This document shows positions 1 to 8,555 of a stretch of DNA of 64,000 nucleotides, piece by piece. Both the position numbers and the translations under genes were made by a program. Below the pieces are notes generated by a model that was not told the origin of the DNA, ran no database searches, and saw nothing but the letters and a program-made list of their open reading frames with translations. The first letter of the stretch is position 1, and each line of letters begins with the position of its first letter. Source of the DNA: Pseudomonadota bacterium (lineage in GTDB: Bacteria > Pseudomonadota > Alphaproteobacteria > Rhizobiales > Methylopilaceae); NCBI GenBank assembly GCA_023388965.1, contig JAEWFF010000014.1, positions 62,001 through 126,000 on the forward strand, written 5' to 3'.

Positions 1-508
1 CCATCATGGTCGGTTCGCCGACGATAATGGCGGCGGGCTTCTGCCATGACGTGCCGAGTTCGCGCAGCGCGTGGGCCACGCCCTCCATGGTCGTTTCCTC
101 GTCATAGGTGAGAAGGATGTCGACCGGGCGCTTCAGCGGTTTTTCGGTCAGCGCCGGAACCGCGGCGAGAACGAGCGCGATGAAGCCCTTCATGTCGCAG
201 GTTCCGCGTCCGTACAGAAGGCCGTCGCGTTCCGTCAGCGTGAACGGATCGCTCGACCAGTCCTGATCCTCGACCGGCACGGTGTCGGTATGGGCGGACA
301 AGGCCACGGTCTCGCCGGTGTCCGGACCGATGCGGGCGATGAGCAGCGCCTTCCTCACATCCGTGCCGGGGACGATGCGCGCGCTCACGCCATGAGGGGC
401 GAGGTAATCGCGCACCCATTCGACGAGCGGGAGATTGGATCTGTGGCTCGTCGTGTCGAAGGCGACGAGCTTTTCGAGAATCGAAATGACGTCCGGGGCC
501 GGTTTCAT
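1..508 (-). CDS. argE: acetylornithine deacetylase (ArgE, M20 family), 3' part cut by window edge
   Basis: This is the N-terminal 169 residues of an M20 metallo-deacylase that hydrolyses N-acetylornithine in arginine synthesis. The protein opens MKPAPDVISILEKLVAFDTT and carries the metal-ligand stretch around HTDTVPV, the DMKG motif and the catalytic YDEETT stretch, in the usual order of this family. The rest lies beyond base 1. It follows trkH on the same strand with only 7 bases between them, so the two may be cotranscribed. Succinyl-diaminopimelate desuccinylase (DapE) is a related alternative, but the HTDTVPVEDQDW form is more typical of ArgE. Confidence 0.85.
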   Translation of the reverse strand, partial: MKPAPDVISILEKLVAFDTTSHRSNLPLVEWVRDYLAPHGVSARIVPGTDVRKALLIARIGPDTGETVALSAHTDTVPVEDQDWSSDPFTLTERDGLLYGRGTCDMKGFIALVLAAVPALTEKPLKRPVDILLTYDEETTMEGVAHALRELGTSWQKPAAIIVGEPTMM

Positions 509-515
509 GGTGCCT

Positions 516-1967
516 TTATGGACGCCAGAAGCGGGGAAGGAAAAGGATAAGGACGGTAAAAATCTCAAGCCGGCCGACCAGCATCGCCGCCGACAGGACG
601 AAAAGGGCGGTGTCGGACAGATCGAAATAGCTTCCGGCGGGGCCGATGACCTGTCCGAGCGCCGGGCCGACATTGGACAGATTGGCGACCGTCGCGGAGA
701 CGGCGGTCAGGAAATCGACGCCCGTCGCGCTCATGCACAACGCCACCGCGGCAAAGGCCAACGCATAGGCGAAGAAGAACGAATGGACCGAGCGCACGAT
801 GTCCTCGGGCAGCGTGTTGCCCTCGTAGATGATCGGGAACACGCCGTTGGGATAGATCATGCGCCGGAGCTGCTGGGCGACGGTCTTGGCGACAATGGTG
901 AAGCGCAGCGGCTTGATGCCGCCCGAGGTCGAGCCGCTGCAGCCGCCGCACAGCATCAGCCCGAACAGCAGGATTTCTGCGAACGTGCCCCAGCGGCTGT
1001 AATCGACGGTGGCGAAGCCGGTCGTCGTGACGAGCGTGACGACGTTGAACAGCGATTGGCGGAAGGGCGCGCCGCCGCCGTAAAAGTCGCTGGCCTGGAC
1101 GTAGAACCACAGCGCCAGGGTCGCGACGACGATGATCGCGGCATAGACGCGGACTTCCGTGCTGCGCAGGAAACGCATGGGCCGGCCGCGCACCGCGTGG
1201 ATGTACATGACGAAGGGCAGGGCGCCCGCGAGCATGAAGACGATGGCGATCCATTCGACCGCCGCGCTGCGGAAAAAGCCGATCGAGGCGTCGTGCGGCG
1301 CGAACCCGCCGGTCGCAACCGTCGACATGCCGTACAGCAGCGCCTCGAACGGCGTCATGCCGGCCAGCATATAGGCGACCGCGCAGGCGAGGTTGAGGCT
1401 GAGATAGACGCCGATCAGCGAGCTTGCGATCTGCGCCGCGGCCGGGAACACCTTCTCCGAACGGTCCGAGCTTTCGGCGCGGTAGAGCTGCATGCCGCCG
1501 ATGCGCAGCATGGGCAGGACGGCGATGGCGAACACGATCACGCCGATGCCGCCGTAAAAATGCAGGATCGCGCGCCAGAGCAGAATGCCGGCTGGAAGGG
1601 TTTCGAGGCCGGTCAGCACGGTGCCGCCGGTGGTCGTGATGCCGGATGTCGCCTCGAACAGAGCGCGCGCGAAATCAAGATCCAGCTCCGACCACATGAA
1701 GGGGAGCGAGGCGAACAGAGCCAGCGAAATCCACGACAGGACGGTCAGCAGGAAGGCCTGGCGCACGCTCAGCACGACCGGTTCGCTGGTGCGCCCGGAG
1801 ACGAACAGGCCGGTTCCGAGGAACACGGACACCGCGCCGGAGGCGGCGAAGACCATCCAGTCGTCGGAACCCCGTATCAGGTCCGCCAGCGCCGGCAGGA
1901 TCATCAGGGCGCCCAGAACAGCGATGAAAACGCCGATGACGAGGCGCAGGGGGCGGAAATCAGGCAC
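516..1967 (-). CDS. trkH: Trk-type potassium uptake membrane subunit TrkH
   Basis: A 483-residue integral membrane protein of the Trk/Ktr/HKT superfamily that forms the K+ pathway and normally works with the cytoplasmic NAD-binding subunit TrkA, which is not in the window. Four pore-loop repeats are readable: TTTGGT near residue 110, TVATGGFA near 235, VTTTGFAT near 325 and ANLSNVGPA near 435. Length and a repeated M1-P-M2 layout match TrkH. It lies directly upstream of argE and downstream of apaG on the same strand. No regulatory signal was recognised in the short gap to apaG. Confidence 0.93.
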   Translation of the reverse strand: MPDFRPLRLVIGVFIAVLGALMILPALADLIRGSDDWMVFAASGAVSVFLGTGLFVSGRTSEPVVLSVRQAFLLTVLSWISLALFASLPFMWSELDLDFARALFEATSGITTTGGTVLTGLETLPAGILLWRAILHFYGGIGVIVFAIAVLPMLRIGGMQLYRAESSDRSEKVFPAAAQIASSLIGVYLSLNLACAVAYMLAGMTPFEALLYGMSTVATGGFAPHDASIGFFRSAAVEWIAIVFMLAGALPFVMYIHAVRGRPMRFLRSTEVRVYAAIIVVATLALWFYVQASDFYGGGAPFRQSLFNVVTLVTTTGFATVDYSRWGTFAEILLFGLMLCGGCSGSTSGGIKPLRFTIVAKTVAQQLRRMIYPNGVFPIIYEGNTLPEDIVRSVHSFFFAYALAFAAVALCMSATGVDFLTAVSATVANLSNVGPALGQVIGPAGSYFDLSDTALFVLSAAMLVGRLEIFTVLILFLPRFWRP

Positions 1968-2021
1968 TTTGGTCCGGCTCGTGGCGACAAAGCCGCACCC
2001 TAGCCGAGCCTCTGCCCGATG

Positions 2022-2414
2022 TCAGTGAACGATGCGCTCGCCGGCCCCGCTGTCCAGAGAGAAGGCCGGCACTTCGGCCTCGAAGCGCTCACCCTCCCGG
2101 GTCACCATCACATAATGGCCGTCCATGAAGCCCGACGGCGTCGTCAGCGGCACGCCGCTTGTATAGGAGAAGCTGCCGCCGGGCGGCAGGACCGGCTGCT
2201 CGCCGACTACGCCCGGCCCCTCGACCTCCTGAATGAGCCCCATCGCATTGGTGATGCGCCAATAGCGCGACAGCAATTGCACCGTTTCCGCGCCGCGGTT
2301 TTCGATGTCGATGGAATAGGCCCAGACGAAGTGATTCTTCTCCGGCGCGGATTCCCGCGTCAGGAATTTCGGCGTCACCGTGATCTGAATCTGCCGCGTC
2401 GTGGCCCGGTACAT
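2022..2414 (-). CDS. apaG: ApaG protein (Co2+/Mg2+ efflux protein ApaG)
   Basis: A 130-residue protein that is full length for ApaG, a single immunoglobulin-like beta-sandwich domain (DUF525). Diagnostic stretches are the VTPKFL strand near the start, WAYSIDIENRG, LLSRYWRITN, EVEGPGVVGEQPVL and GFMDGHYVM. Its precise role is unsettled; it is linked to divalent cation resistance and to ApaH in enterobacteria, and the same fold occurs in F-box proteins. It starts 40 bases past the metZ stop, with a probable metZ terminator in the gap. Confidence 0.93.
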   Translation of the reverse strand: MYRATTRQIQITVTPKFLTRESAPEKNHFVWAYSIDIENRGAETVQLLSRYWRITNAMGLIQEVEGPGVVGEQPVLPPGGSFSYTSGVPLTTPSGFMDGHYVMVTREGERFEAEVPAFSLDSGAGERIVH

Positions 2415-2416
2415 GA

Positions 2417-2452
2417 CAAAAACAAAACCCGCACTGCGCGGCGCGAGGCCGC
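2417..2452 (-). terminator. probable Rho-independent terminator after metZ
   Basis: On the minus strand, directly after the metZ stop, overlapping short GC stems (CGCGGC paired with GCCGCG, and CCGC paired with GCGG) are followed by GTTTTGTTTTT. The hairpin choice is ambiguous but a U-rich tail follows either stem. It would separate metZ from apaG. Confidence 0.45.
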
Positions 2453-2453
2453 G

Positions 2454-3653
2454 TTACACCGCCTTCAGGGCGATGTTCACATCTTCGATCAGGTCGTCGG
2501 CGTGCTCAAGCCCGACCGAGAGGCGCAGTGTGGAATCGTGGATGCCGAGTTCCGCGCGGGCCTCCGGCGTCAGGCGCTGATGCGTCGTCGTCGCCGGATG
2601 GGTGATGAGGCTCTTGGCGTCGCCAAGATTGTTGGTGATCTTGACGATCTCCAGCGCGCCGCCGAACCGGAACGCCTCGGTCTTGCCGCCCTTCACCTCG
2701 AACGCGATCATGGTCGAGCCGGAACTCATCTGCTTCTTCGCCAGCGCCACCTGCGGATGATCGTCGCGGAAGGGGTAGAGCACGCGCCCGACTTTCGGGT
2801 GCGTGGCGAGGAAATCGGCGATCTTCGCCGCGCTTTCGGCCTGCCGCTCGACGCGCAGCGCCAGAGTTTCCAGCCCTTTCAGCAGCACCCAGGCATTGAA
2901 GGGCGACAGCGAAGGCCCGGTCTGGCGGATGAACATCTGCAGCGGGCCGTTCACGAACTCGCTCGAGCCGAGCACGATTCCGCCGAGCGTGCGCCCCTGG
3001 CCGTCGATGTGCTTGGTCGCCGAATAACAGACGATGTCGGCGCCGAGCGCGAGCGGCTTCTGGAAGACGGGCGTTGCGAACACATTGTCGACCACGAGCT
3101 TCGCGCCGGCCTTGTGGGCGATCTCGGCGATGGCGGTGATGTCGTAGATGTCGAGCGTCGGATTAGTGGGCGTTTCCAGGAAGAACGCCTTCGTGTTCGG
3201 CTGGACGGCGGCTCGCCATGCGTCGAGATCGTTGCCGTCGACCAGAGTGAAGCCGATGCCGAAGCGCGGCGCGAGATTTTCCACGATATAGCGGCACGAG
3301 CCGAACAGCGCCTTGGCGGCGACGATGTGATCGCCGGCATCGACCCAGGACAGGAGCGAGGCCGTCACCGCCGCCATGCCGGTCGCGGTCGCGCGCGCGG
3401 CCTCGGCGCCTTCGAGCGCGGCCATGCGCTGCTCGAACATGCTGACGGTCGGGTTGGAGAACCGCGAATATTGATAGCCGGGATCGGAATTGTTGAAGCG
3501 GGCCTCGGCCTGCTCCATCGAATCGTAGACATAGCCCTGGGTCAGGAACAGGGCTTCGGACGTTTCGCCGAACGAACTGCGCAGCGCGCCTTCATGGACG
3601 GCGATGGTGGAAAGGTCGAGTTTGCGGGCGGGAAGCGGTGGTTTGTTGGGCAT
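2454..3653 (-). CDS. metZ: O-succinylhomoserine sulfhydrylase (MetZ)
   Basis: A 399-residue PLP enzyme of the Cys/Met metabolism family that makes homocysteine from O-succinylhomoserine and sulfide. The PLP lysine is K214 in the motif SATKHIDGQGR; YQYSRFSNPT near residue 60 and ETPTNP near 160 are the usual cofactor and substrate contacts. The start at MPNKPPLPAR is preferred over an in-frame ATG 45 bases upstream because family alignment begins there and it leaves the leader free. A SAM-II riboswitch sits about 60 bases upstream, which fits repression of methionine synthesis by S-adenosylmethionine. MetZ is separated from cystathionine gamma-synthase relatives by the surrounding motif and by the riboswitch context. 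Confidence 0.93.
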   Translation of the reverse strand: MPNKPPLPARKLDLSTIAVHEGALRSSFGETSEALFLTQGYVYDSMEQAEARFNNSDPGYQYSRFSNPTVSMFEQRMAALEGAEAARATATGMAAVTASLLSWVDAGDHIVAAKALFGSCRYIVENLAPRFGIGFTLVDGNDLDAWRAAVQPNTKAFFLETPTNPTLDIYDITAIAEIAHKAGAKLVVDNVFATPVFQKPLALGADIVCYSATKHIDGQGRTLGGIVLGSSEFVNGPLQMFIRQTGPSLSPFNAWVLLKGLETLALRVERQAESAAKIADFLATHPKVGRVLYPFRDDHPQVALAKKQMSSGSTMIAFEVKGGKTEAFRFGGALEIVKITNNLGDAKSLITHPATTTHQRLTPEARAELGIHDSTLRLSVGLEHADDLIEDVNIALKAV

Positions 3654-3713
3654 AGCGGTCCTCAATAATCGAAGGGCCGCCACGCCAGGGAAAGCCAAAC
3701 CCTTTGCGCCACG

Positions 3714-3774
3714 GCCTTTTAGCGAGTTGTTTTACGTGGCTGCAAGCGGGCCGGCTCAAATCACCACGGGATAA
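3714..3774 (-). promoter_or_regulatory. SAM-II riboswitch controlling metZ
   Basis: Read on the minus strand, this leader contains the conserved blocks of the metA/SAM-II motif in order: CCCGTGGTGATTTGAGCCGG, then GCTTGCAGCCACGT, an A-rich AAAACAA stretch, and CGCTAAAA. CGTGG near the 5' end pairs with CCACG to form P1, and the CGCT/AGCG-type 3' segment supplies the pseudoknot strand. SAM-II is a known alphaproteobacterial class found ahead of metA, metZ and metC. Its location about 60 bases before metZ on the correct strand makes the assignment strong. Confidence 0.88.
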
Positions 3775-3853
3775 GCGAGCCTCTACTCCCCGCGCCGCTT
3801 GGCGTCAATCCGGGGCATTTGCTAACCCTTTGCGCATGTTGGATCGTGCCGCC

Positions 3854-4945
3854 ATGACCCAGGCTGAAGGTATCGCGCCCTCGCAGGCGATCCGCGCGCT
3901 GATCGATCAGGGCGCGATCAGCCCCGGCGCGCCGCTCGTCGACCGCCAGATTCAGCCGGCCTCGCTCGATCTGCGGCTCGGCAAGAAGGCCTATCGCATC
4001 CGCGCCAGCTTCCTGCCCGGTCCGGGCCAGACCGTGCGCGAGCGGCTCAACGACGTTCTCATGCACGAGTTCAGCCTCGAAAACGGCGCGGTGCTGGAAA
4101 CGGGCTGCGTCTATCTCGTGCCGCTGCTCGAAGGGCTGGCGCTGCCGCACGGCGTTCTCGCCGCGACCAATCCGAAAAGCTCGACCGGCCGTCTCGATGT
4201 ATTCACGCGCGTGATCGCCGACGGCGTGCGCGGTTTCGACAGCGTTCCGGACGGCTATGCCGGCCCGCTCTGGGCCGAGGTCAGCCCGCGCACCTTCCCG
4301 GTTCTTGTGCGTACGGGCTCACGGCTTTCGCAGATCCGTTTCCGGCGTGGGGCGATCGGCCTGACGGCGGACGAGATGCGCGCTCTGCAGGAGGCCGAAC
4401 GGCTGGTGGATACCGATCAGCCGGATCTGCGCGAAGGCATTTCCGTGACCGTCGATCTGGCCGGGCAGGGGCGCGACAGGCGCGTCGGCTATCGCGCCAA
4501 GCGCCATACGGCGGTGATCGATGTCGACAGGGCCGGCGGCTACGAGGTCGACGATTTCTGGGAGCCGGTTTCCTCGCGCGACCGCAAGCTCATTCTCGAC
4601 CCCGGTGAATTCTACATTCTTGCATCGAACGAGGCGGTGCATGTACCGCCCGATTACGCGGCGGAAATGGTGCCGTTCGATCCGCTGGTCGGCGAATTCC
4701 GCGTGCACTATGCGGGCTTTTTCGACCCCGGCTTCGGCCATGCGGCCTCGGGCGGGCGCGGTTCGCGCGCCGTTCTGGAGGTGCGCAGCCACGAAGTGCC
4801 GTTCATACTCGAACACGGGCAGACGGTCGGCCGGCTCATCTACGAGAAGCTTTCGGCGCGCCCCGATGCGCTGTACGGCCAGGAACTCGGCTCCAATTAT
4901 CAGGCGCAGGGCCTCAAGCTCTCGAAGCATTTCCGCCTTCCCTGA
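3854..4945 (+). CDS. dcd: 2'-deoxycytidine 5'-triphosphate deaminase, long alphaproteobacterial form
   Basis: A 363-residue protein of the dCTP deaminase family that converts dCTP to dUTP in the cytosol. The N-terminal stretch DRQIQPASLDLRLGKKAYRI and the central ATNPKSSTGRLDVFTRVI block resemble the Dcd/dUTPase core; a second Dcd-like half follows (ILASNEAVHVPPDYAAEMVP, HAASGGRGSRAVLEVRSHE, GQTVGRLIYEK). This double-length version is common in Alphaproteobacteria, whereas classical Dcd has about 190 residues. The start is ATG 3854; ATG 3836 in the same frame is an alternative, and neither has a clear ribosome binding site. It diverges from metZ and its riboswitch leader. Confidence 0.85.
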   Translation: MTQAEGIAPSQAIRALIDQGAISPGAPLVDRQIQPASLDLRLGKKAYRIRASFLPGPGQTVRERLNDVLMHEFSLENGAVLETGCVYLVPLLEGLALPHGVLAATNPKSSTGRLDVFTRVIADGVRGFDSVPDGYAGPLWAEVSPRTFPVLVRTGSRLSQIRFRRGAIGLTADEMRALQEAERLVDTDQPDLREGISVTVDLAGQGRDRRVGYRAKRHTAVIDVDRAGGYEVDDFWEPVSSRDRKLILDPGEFYILASNEAVHVPPDYAAEMVPFDPLVGEFRVHYAGFFDPGFGHAASGGRGSRAVLEVRSHEVPFILEHGQTVGRLIYEKLSARPDALYGQELGSNYQAQGLKLSKHFRLP

Positions 4946-5025
4946 CGCCGTTGCCGCACCGGGCGCGGCCCGCTATACGGACAGGCGGGGGAACATGTGG
5001 GACATGTTCGTTTGAGAGGAAAATC

Positions 5026-5589
5026 ATGCGCCTTCTTTTCACGTCTATCGTCAGCGCAATTGCGCTTTCAGTCGTTCCCGCGTTTGCCGACGAGATCGAG
5101 GATTCGATCAAGGAAGGCCTCAGCGCCTATGGCACCGGCGATCTGACCGCGGCCAAACAGGCGCTGGATTATGCCTCGCAACTGATTGCGCAGAAAAATG
5201 CCGAAGGCCTCGGCGGCCTCTTGCCCGAAGCGCTTGCGGGCTGGACGGCCGAGGATGTCGAACAGAATGCCGGTGGCATGGCCATGTTCGGCGGCGGCAT
5301 TCAGGCGGCGCGTAAATATACAAAGGGCGACGACACGGTGGATCTCCAGATCGTCGGCGATTCGCCGCTGCTTGCGACCTGGATGCCGATGCTGGCCAAT
5401 CCGGCCATGGCGGCGGCCGTCGGCAAGGTCGCGAAGATCGGCAATCAGCGCGTGCTGCAGACCAAGGACGGCCAGGTCATTCTCGTCGTCGCCAACCGTT
5501 TCCTCGTCACGGTCGACGGTTCGGGCACCATTGACGACAAGATGGCCTATGCCTCGGCCATCGATTTCGACGCGCTCAGCGCGCTGTGA
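5026..5589 (+). CDS. exported protein of unknown function
   Basis: A 187-residue protein with a clear Sec signal peptide (MRLLFTSIVSAIALSVVPAFA, cleavage before DEIEDS). The ATG at 5026 is chosen because GAGAGGA sits 5 bases upstream. The mature part begins with a helical, repeat-like segment (IKEGLSAYGTGDLTAAKQAL) and continues with a beta-rich region (DDTVDLQIVGDSPLLATWM, QRVLQTKDGQVILVVANRF). I do not recognise a named family; homologues probably occur as periplasmic proteins of Alphaproteobacteria. It lies downstream of dcd with an 80-base gap, and upstream of a decayed sugar gene. Confidence 0.75.
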   Translation: MRLLFTSIVSAIALSVVPAFADEIEDSIKEGLSAYGTGDLTAAKQALDYASQLIAQKNAEGLGGLLPEALAGWTAEDVEQNAGGMAMFGGGIQAARKYTKGDDTVDLQIVGDSPLLATWMPMLANPAMAAAVGKVAKIGNQRVLQTKDGQVILVVANRFLVTVDGSGTIDDKMAYASAIDFDALSAL

Positions 5590-5652
5590 TTTTTTCCTCG
5601 TGCGCCGCTTCAGGAGAAATTGGCTGAGGCGGCGCACTTTCCGGAGCCCGCG

Positions 5653-6885
5653 ATGAGCGCCCAATCGCTTCTGAAATGGCGGGAGGCGCAAGCCGCGCGC
5701 AGTTCGTTCTCATGCGTTCCGATAGCGCTCGATGCGTGCGAGAACTGGTCGCTGGACAAAGGCGTTCTGCGCCACCGGACCGGGGGCTTCTTTTCCATTC
5801 CCGGACTGAAATGCGAGGGCCTGCCGGGCCGGGAAGGTCCTGTCTATCAGCCGATCATCGATCAGCCGGAGATCGGCATTCTCGGTTTTGCGCTCTGCGA
5901 GCGAGACGGCGTCCCCGGTATTGTCGTTCAGGCAAAGACCGAGCCGGGCAATGTCGGCATATCGCAGCTGGCGCCGACCTTCCAATGCACGGAGAGTAAT
6001 TACAAGGCACTGCACGGAGGAACGCCCGCGCCGTTTCTGGACTGGTTTTCAGGCGTGGATGCGCGGCAAGTGGTTTCCAACGGGCTTCAAAGCGAACAGG
6101 CGACCCGTTTCCTCGGCAAACGCAACCGCAATCTCGTGGTCGAGGTAGACGAGGCGCGCACTCACGATCTGCCCGAGGCGTGGCGCTGGATCGCGATGGA
6201 CGATATCTGCGATGCGATCCTGACGGACGATCTATTCAACACGGACGCACGCTCGGTTCTTGTTTCGTCCGCCTGGAACCGGCTGGTGCGCGGCCGCGCT
6301 CCGTTCACGCGGCGTAATGACGATCTATCTGCAGCACTTGCATTATCCTTCGAACAATCAGGCCGATGATATCGGCGATGCGCGCGTGTGGATCGCGGCC
6401 CTGCGGGCCGAGAACACCGCACGGCGCGAGCGCATTCCCCTGTCGGCTTTGCCCGGCTGGGCCCTCCGTCCCGAGGGCGTAATCGCGGAAGATCCTGCCG
6501 CGGGCGAATTCGCGGTACGGTATTTCGCGGTTCGGGCGCTCGACCGTGAAGTTCCCGAATGGTGCCAGCCGCTCGTCGACAGCCGTGGCATGGGCACCGT
6601 TGGCATGATCGCGCAACGCCGCGAGGGCGTGCTCAAATTCCTGGTCCGAATGGTTCACGAACCCGCCGATGTTTCCGGCGGCCTTCTGGTCGCCACGGTA
6701 CATTGCAGCCCGGGCCATACGCATGAGGCGGACCCCCATGCGCTTGCCGGTGCGCAGGATGTGGATACGACGGGTGCGATAGCCGCTGGCTCGACCTGAA
6801 AACCCTGCAGCAATTGTGCCGCGACGAGATCGTGACGAGCAATGAGCTGCGTTCACTCATCTCCTTCCTCCTGAGGTGGCTGTGA
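5653..6885 (+). pseudogene. NDP-hexose 2,3-dehydratase, frameshifted and internally shortened
   Basis: The reading frame from ATG 5653 (GGAG 7 bases upstream) to the stop at 6369 matches the first repeat of the EvaA-like NDP-hexose 2,3-dehydratase family: FSIPGLKC, YQPIIDQPEIGILGF, QAKTEPGNVGISQLAPTFQ, ESNYKALHGG, LQSEQATRFLGKRNRNLVVE. The second repeat continues in another frame from about 6365 (ARVWIAALRAE, RIPLSALPGW, EVPEWCQPL, GVLKFLVRMVHEP), and the final segment RWLDLKTLQQLCRDEIVTSN returns to the first frame and ends at 6885. Two frame changes, near 6362 and near 6775, break the gene. About 40 residues normally found between the TVQC motif and the RWLTL motif seem to be missing. The intact enzyme removes the 2-hydroxyl in dideoxysugar synthesis. 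Sequencing error could explain a frameshift but not the deletion. Confidence 0.75.
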
Positions 6886-7859
6886 GCCTGATTGCCGGCA
6901 CGCTGGAATATCACGAAAGTCTGCCGGCCCTGCATGAGCTTCAGGATGTATTGTACATACCGGCGACGCCGCGGCGGGGAGTGAACAAATTGTCCGCCGA
7001 TGGCGGGCTCTATACGCGCGATGGCCGTTTGTGGGTCGAGTGCCGGAAAGTGCGAGGTCCCGAATCCGCGCTCGTCTTCGGCACCCCGGATCGCATCGAT
7101 CCGGTTCCGGACATGGAAGAGATCGCCGAGGACGTGCTGTACTTCGGTTATCTGCCCGATCACTACGGCCATCTTCTGACGGAAGGCCTGAGCCGCGCAT
7201 GGTCGCTGGTGTCAATCGGCTGGAAGGGCAAGGTGCTTTTTCATGCGCTCGATGCTTCGAACACCGCGAACAACCGCGATTGTCTCATTCGTAGAATGCT
7301 GACAATCCTGGGGCTGGAGGATCGCCGTATCATCGTGTCGGACCGGCCGTTACGGTTTCGCCGCGTTCTGGTTCCGGATGCGGCGCTGACGAACCGGGTC
7401 GGTATTTATCGTGTGTTTCCGGCGGTGTTCGAGGCGGCCGCGCGCCGGCTGGTCGATCTGCGCGACAGGGATGCGCGTCCGCTCTATCTGGCGCGGACTC
7501 GGGGAGGCACCCAGCCCATTGCCGGAGAGGAGAGGCTGACGGAGGCTCTTGAAAAGCGCGGTGTGGTTATTGCGCACATGCAGGAATTGCCCGTGCCGGA
7601 GCAAATCCGCCTCGTAAATCGTCATTCGGCGGTGATCGGTTATGTGGGATCGCAGATGCACAACCAGATATTCTCGCTCACCGATCGTCCGACGATCCTG
7701 CTGCATGGCGGGGAAAGCTATGTGCCGAACCATGTGATGATTCATCACATGAAGGACAAACCTCTCGTCCGGCTGGAAACGCCGGTGACGAGATCGGTGG
7801 GATCTACACCGGCCGATATCGAGGCGCTGGCGGACTCGATTATCCGCTCTTGCCGGTGA
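6882..7859 (+). CDS. glycosyltransferase 61 family (DUF563) protein
   Basis: A 325-residue protein with family GT61/DUF563 landmarks: YFGYLPDHYGHLLTEGLSRAW around residue 90, PLYLARTRGG around 200 and EQIRLVNRHSAVIGYVGSQMHNQIF around 240. It probably transfers a sugar to a glycan or other acceptor; donor and acceptor cannot be read. GTG 6882 is chosen because TGAGG lies 5 bases upstream; GTG 6876 is an alternative. The start overlaps the stop of the decayed dehydratase by four bases (GTGA), so the two genes were a translationally coupled pair. This gene itself looks intact. Confidence 0.78.
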   Translation: MSLIAGTLEYHESLPALHELQDVLYIPATPRRGVNKLSADGGLYTRDGRLWVECRKVRGPESALVFGTPDRIDPVPDMEEIAEDVLYFGYLPDHYGHLLTEGLSRAWSLVSIGWKGKVLFHALDASNTANNRDCLIRRMLTILGLEDRRIIVSDRPLRFRRVLVPDAALTNRVGIYRVFPAVFEAAARRLVDLRDRDARPLYLARTRGGTQPIAGEERLTEALEKRGVVIAHMQELPVPEQIRLVNRHSAVIGYVGSQMHNQIFSLTDRPTILLHGGESYVPNHVMIHHMKDKPLVRLETPVTRSVGSTPADIEALADSIIRSCR

Positions 7860-7961
7860 TCCCTGGCTGCCGGCGCGCATGAGCATCTCCCGCCTCCCCG
7901 CTTGTCTGCTCGCGCGAACGTGCCACAATAGGTGATGGGCGGGGCGAACAAGGAGAAACAC

Positions 7962-8165
7962 ATGTCGGTTGCCAAGGTTATCGAGATCACGTCGACGTCG
8001 ACCAAGAGCTTTGAGGACGCCATCCAGTCCGGCATCGCGCGCGCGGCCAAGACGCTCGACAATGTCGAAGGCGCGTGGATCAAGGAACAGAAAGTTTCGA
8101 TCGAGAAGGGCAAGATCGTCGGCTACCGCGTGAACATGATGGTGACGTTCGTCATCGCCGACTGA
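7962..8165 (+). CDS. dodecin, flavin-storage protein
   Basis: A 67-residue protein that matches dodecin over its full length: VAKVIEITSTSTKSFEDAI, the loop NVEGAWIKEQKVSIEKGKI and the C-terminal strand YRVNMMVTFVIAD. Dodecins assemble as hollow dodecamers that bind riboflavin, FMN or lumichrome and buffer free flavin in the cytosol; the tryptophan in GAWIKEQ stacks on the flavin. ATG 7962 has AAGGAG 6 bases upstream. The next gene, a YegP-like protein, starts 32 bases after its stop, and both share one terminator. Confidence 0.93.
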   Translation: MSVAKVIEITSTSTKSFEDAIQSGIARAAKTLDNVEGAWIKEQKVSIEKGKIVGYRVNMMVTFVIAD

Positions 8166-8197
8166 TCGTTCGCCGCGCCGGGAATAAGGACTTGAGA

Positions 8198-8386
8198 ATG
8201 TACAAATTCGAGATCTACAAGGACGCGAGGGGCGAGTTCCGCTTCCGTTTCAAGGCGTCGAACGGCGAGACCATGTTCACTTCCGAAGGCTACAAGCAGA
8301 AGGCTTCGGTGGAGAGCGCGATCGCCTCGATCCAGAAGAACGTGCCCGGCGCGAAGATCGACGATCAGACGAGCGCAGTAGCCTGA
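8198..8386 (+). CDS. YegP-like DUF1508 protein, single repeat
   Basis: A 62-residue single-domain DUF1508 protein (MYKFEIYKDARGEFRFRFKA, GETMFTSEGYKQKASVESAI, IQKNVPGAKIDDQT). The E. coli YegP protein has two such repeats of about 50 residues; here there is one. The molecular function of the family is not established. ATG 8198 is the first start giving the whole domain and follows dodecin closely, suggesting one transcript ended by the hairpin at 8394. Confidence 0.85.
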   Translation: MYKFEIYKDARGEFRFRFKASNGETMFTSEGYKQKASVESAIASIQKNVPGAKIDDQTSAVA

Positions 8387-8393
8387 ATTCGGG

Positions 8394-8423
8394 TCCGGCC
8401 GGTTCGCCGGCCGGATCTCTATT
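8394..8423 (+). terminator. Rho-independent terminator after dodecin-yegP
   Basis: A perfect 9-bp stem TCCGGCCGG / CCGGCCGGA closes a TTCG tetraloop at 8403-8406 and is followed by TCTCTATTT. It stands 7 bases after the YegP-like stop codon. Confidence 0.75.
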
Positions 8424-8480
8424 TGCGTTTCGCGCTTTGCCGCGTATATACGTTTTTGTGGTTCATCGCATGAACCGCAT

Positions 8481-8555
8481 GCGGGCGTAGTTCAGAGGTA
8501 GAACGTCAGCTTCCCAAGCTGAATGTCGTGGGTTCGATTCCCATCGCCCGCTCCA
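8481..8555 (+). tRNA. tRNA-Gly (anticodon CCC)
   Basis: The cloverleaf is complete: acceptor GCGGGCG pairs with CGCCCGC, D-arm GTTC/GAAC, anticodon stem TCAGC/GCTGA around loop TTCCCAA, and T-arm GTGGG TTCGATT CCCAT. The loop places CCC at positions 34-36, so it reads GGG glycine codons. CCA is encoded at 8553-8555. A stretch of gene debris begins directly downstream. Confidence 0.95.

Noticed and set aside
435..2003. 522-codon plus-strand frame opposite trkH
   Set aside because: It is rich in Arg, Asp, Gly and His, has no domain and mirrors a clear membrane protein gene on the other strand.
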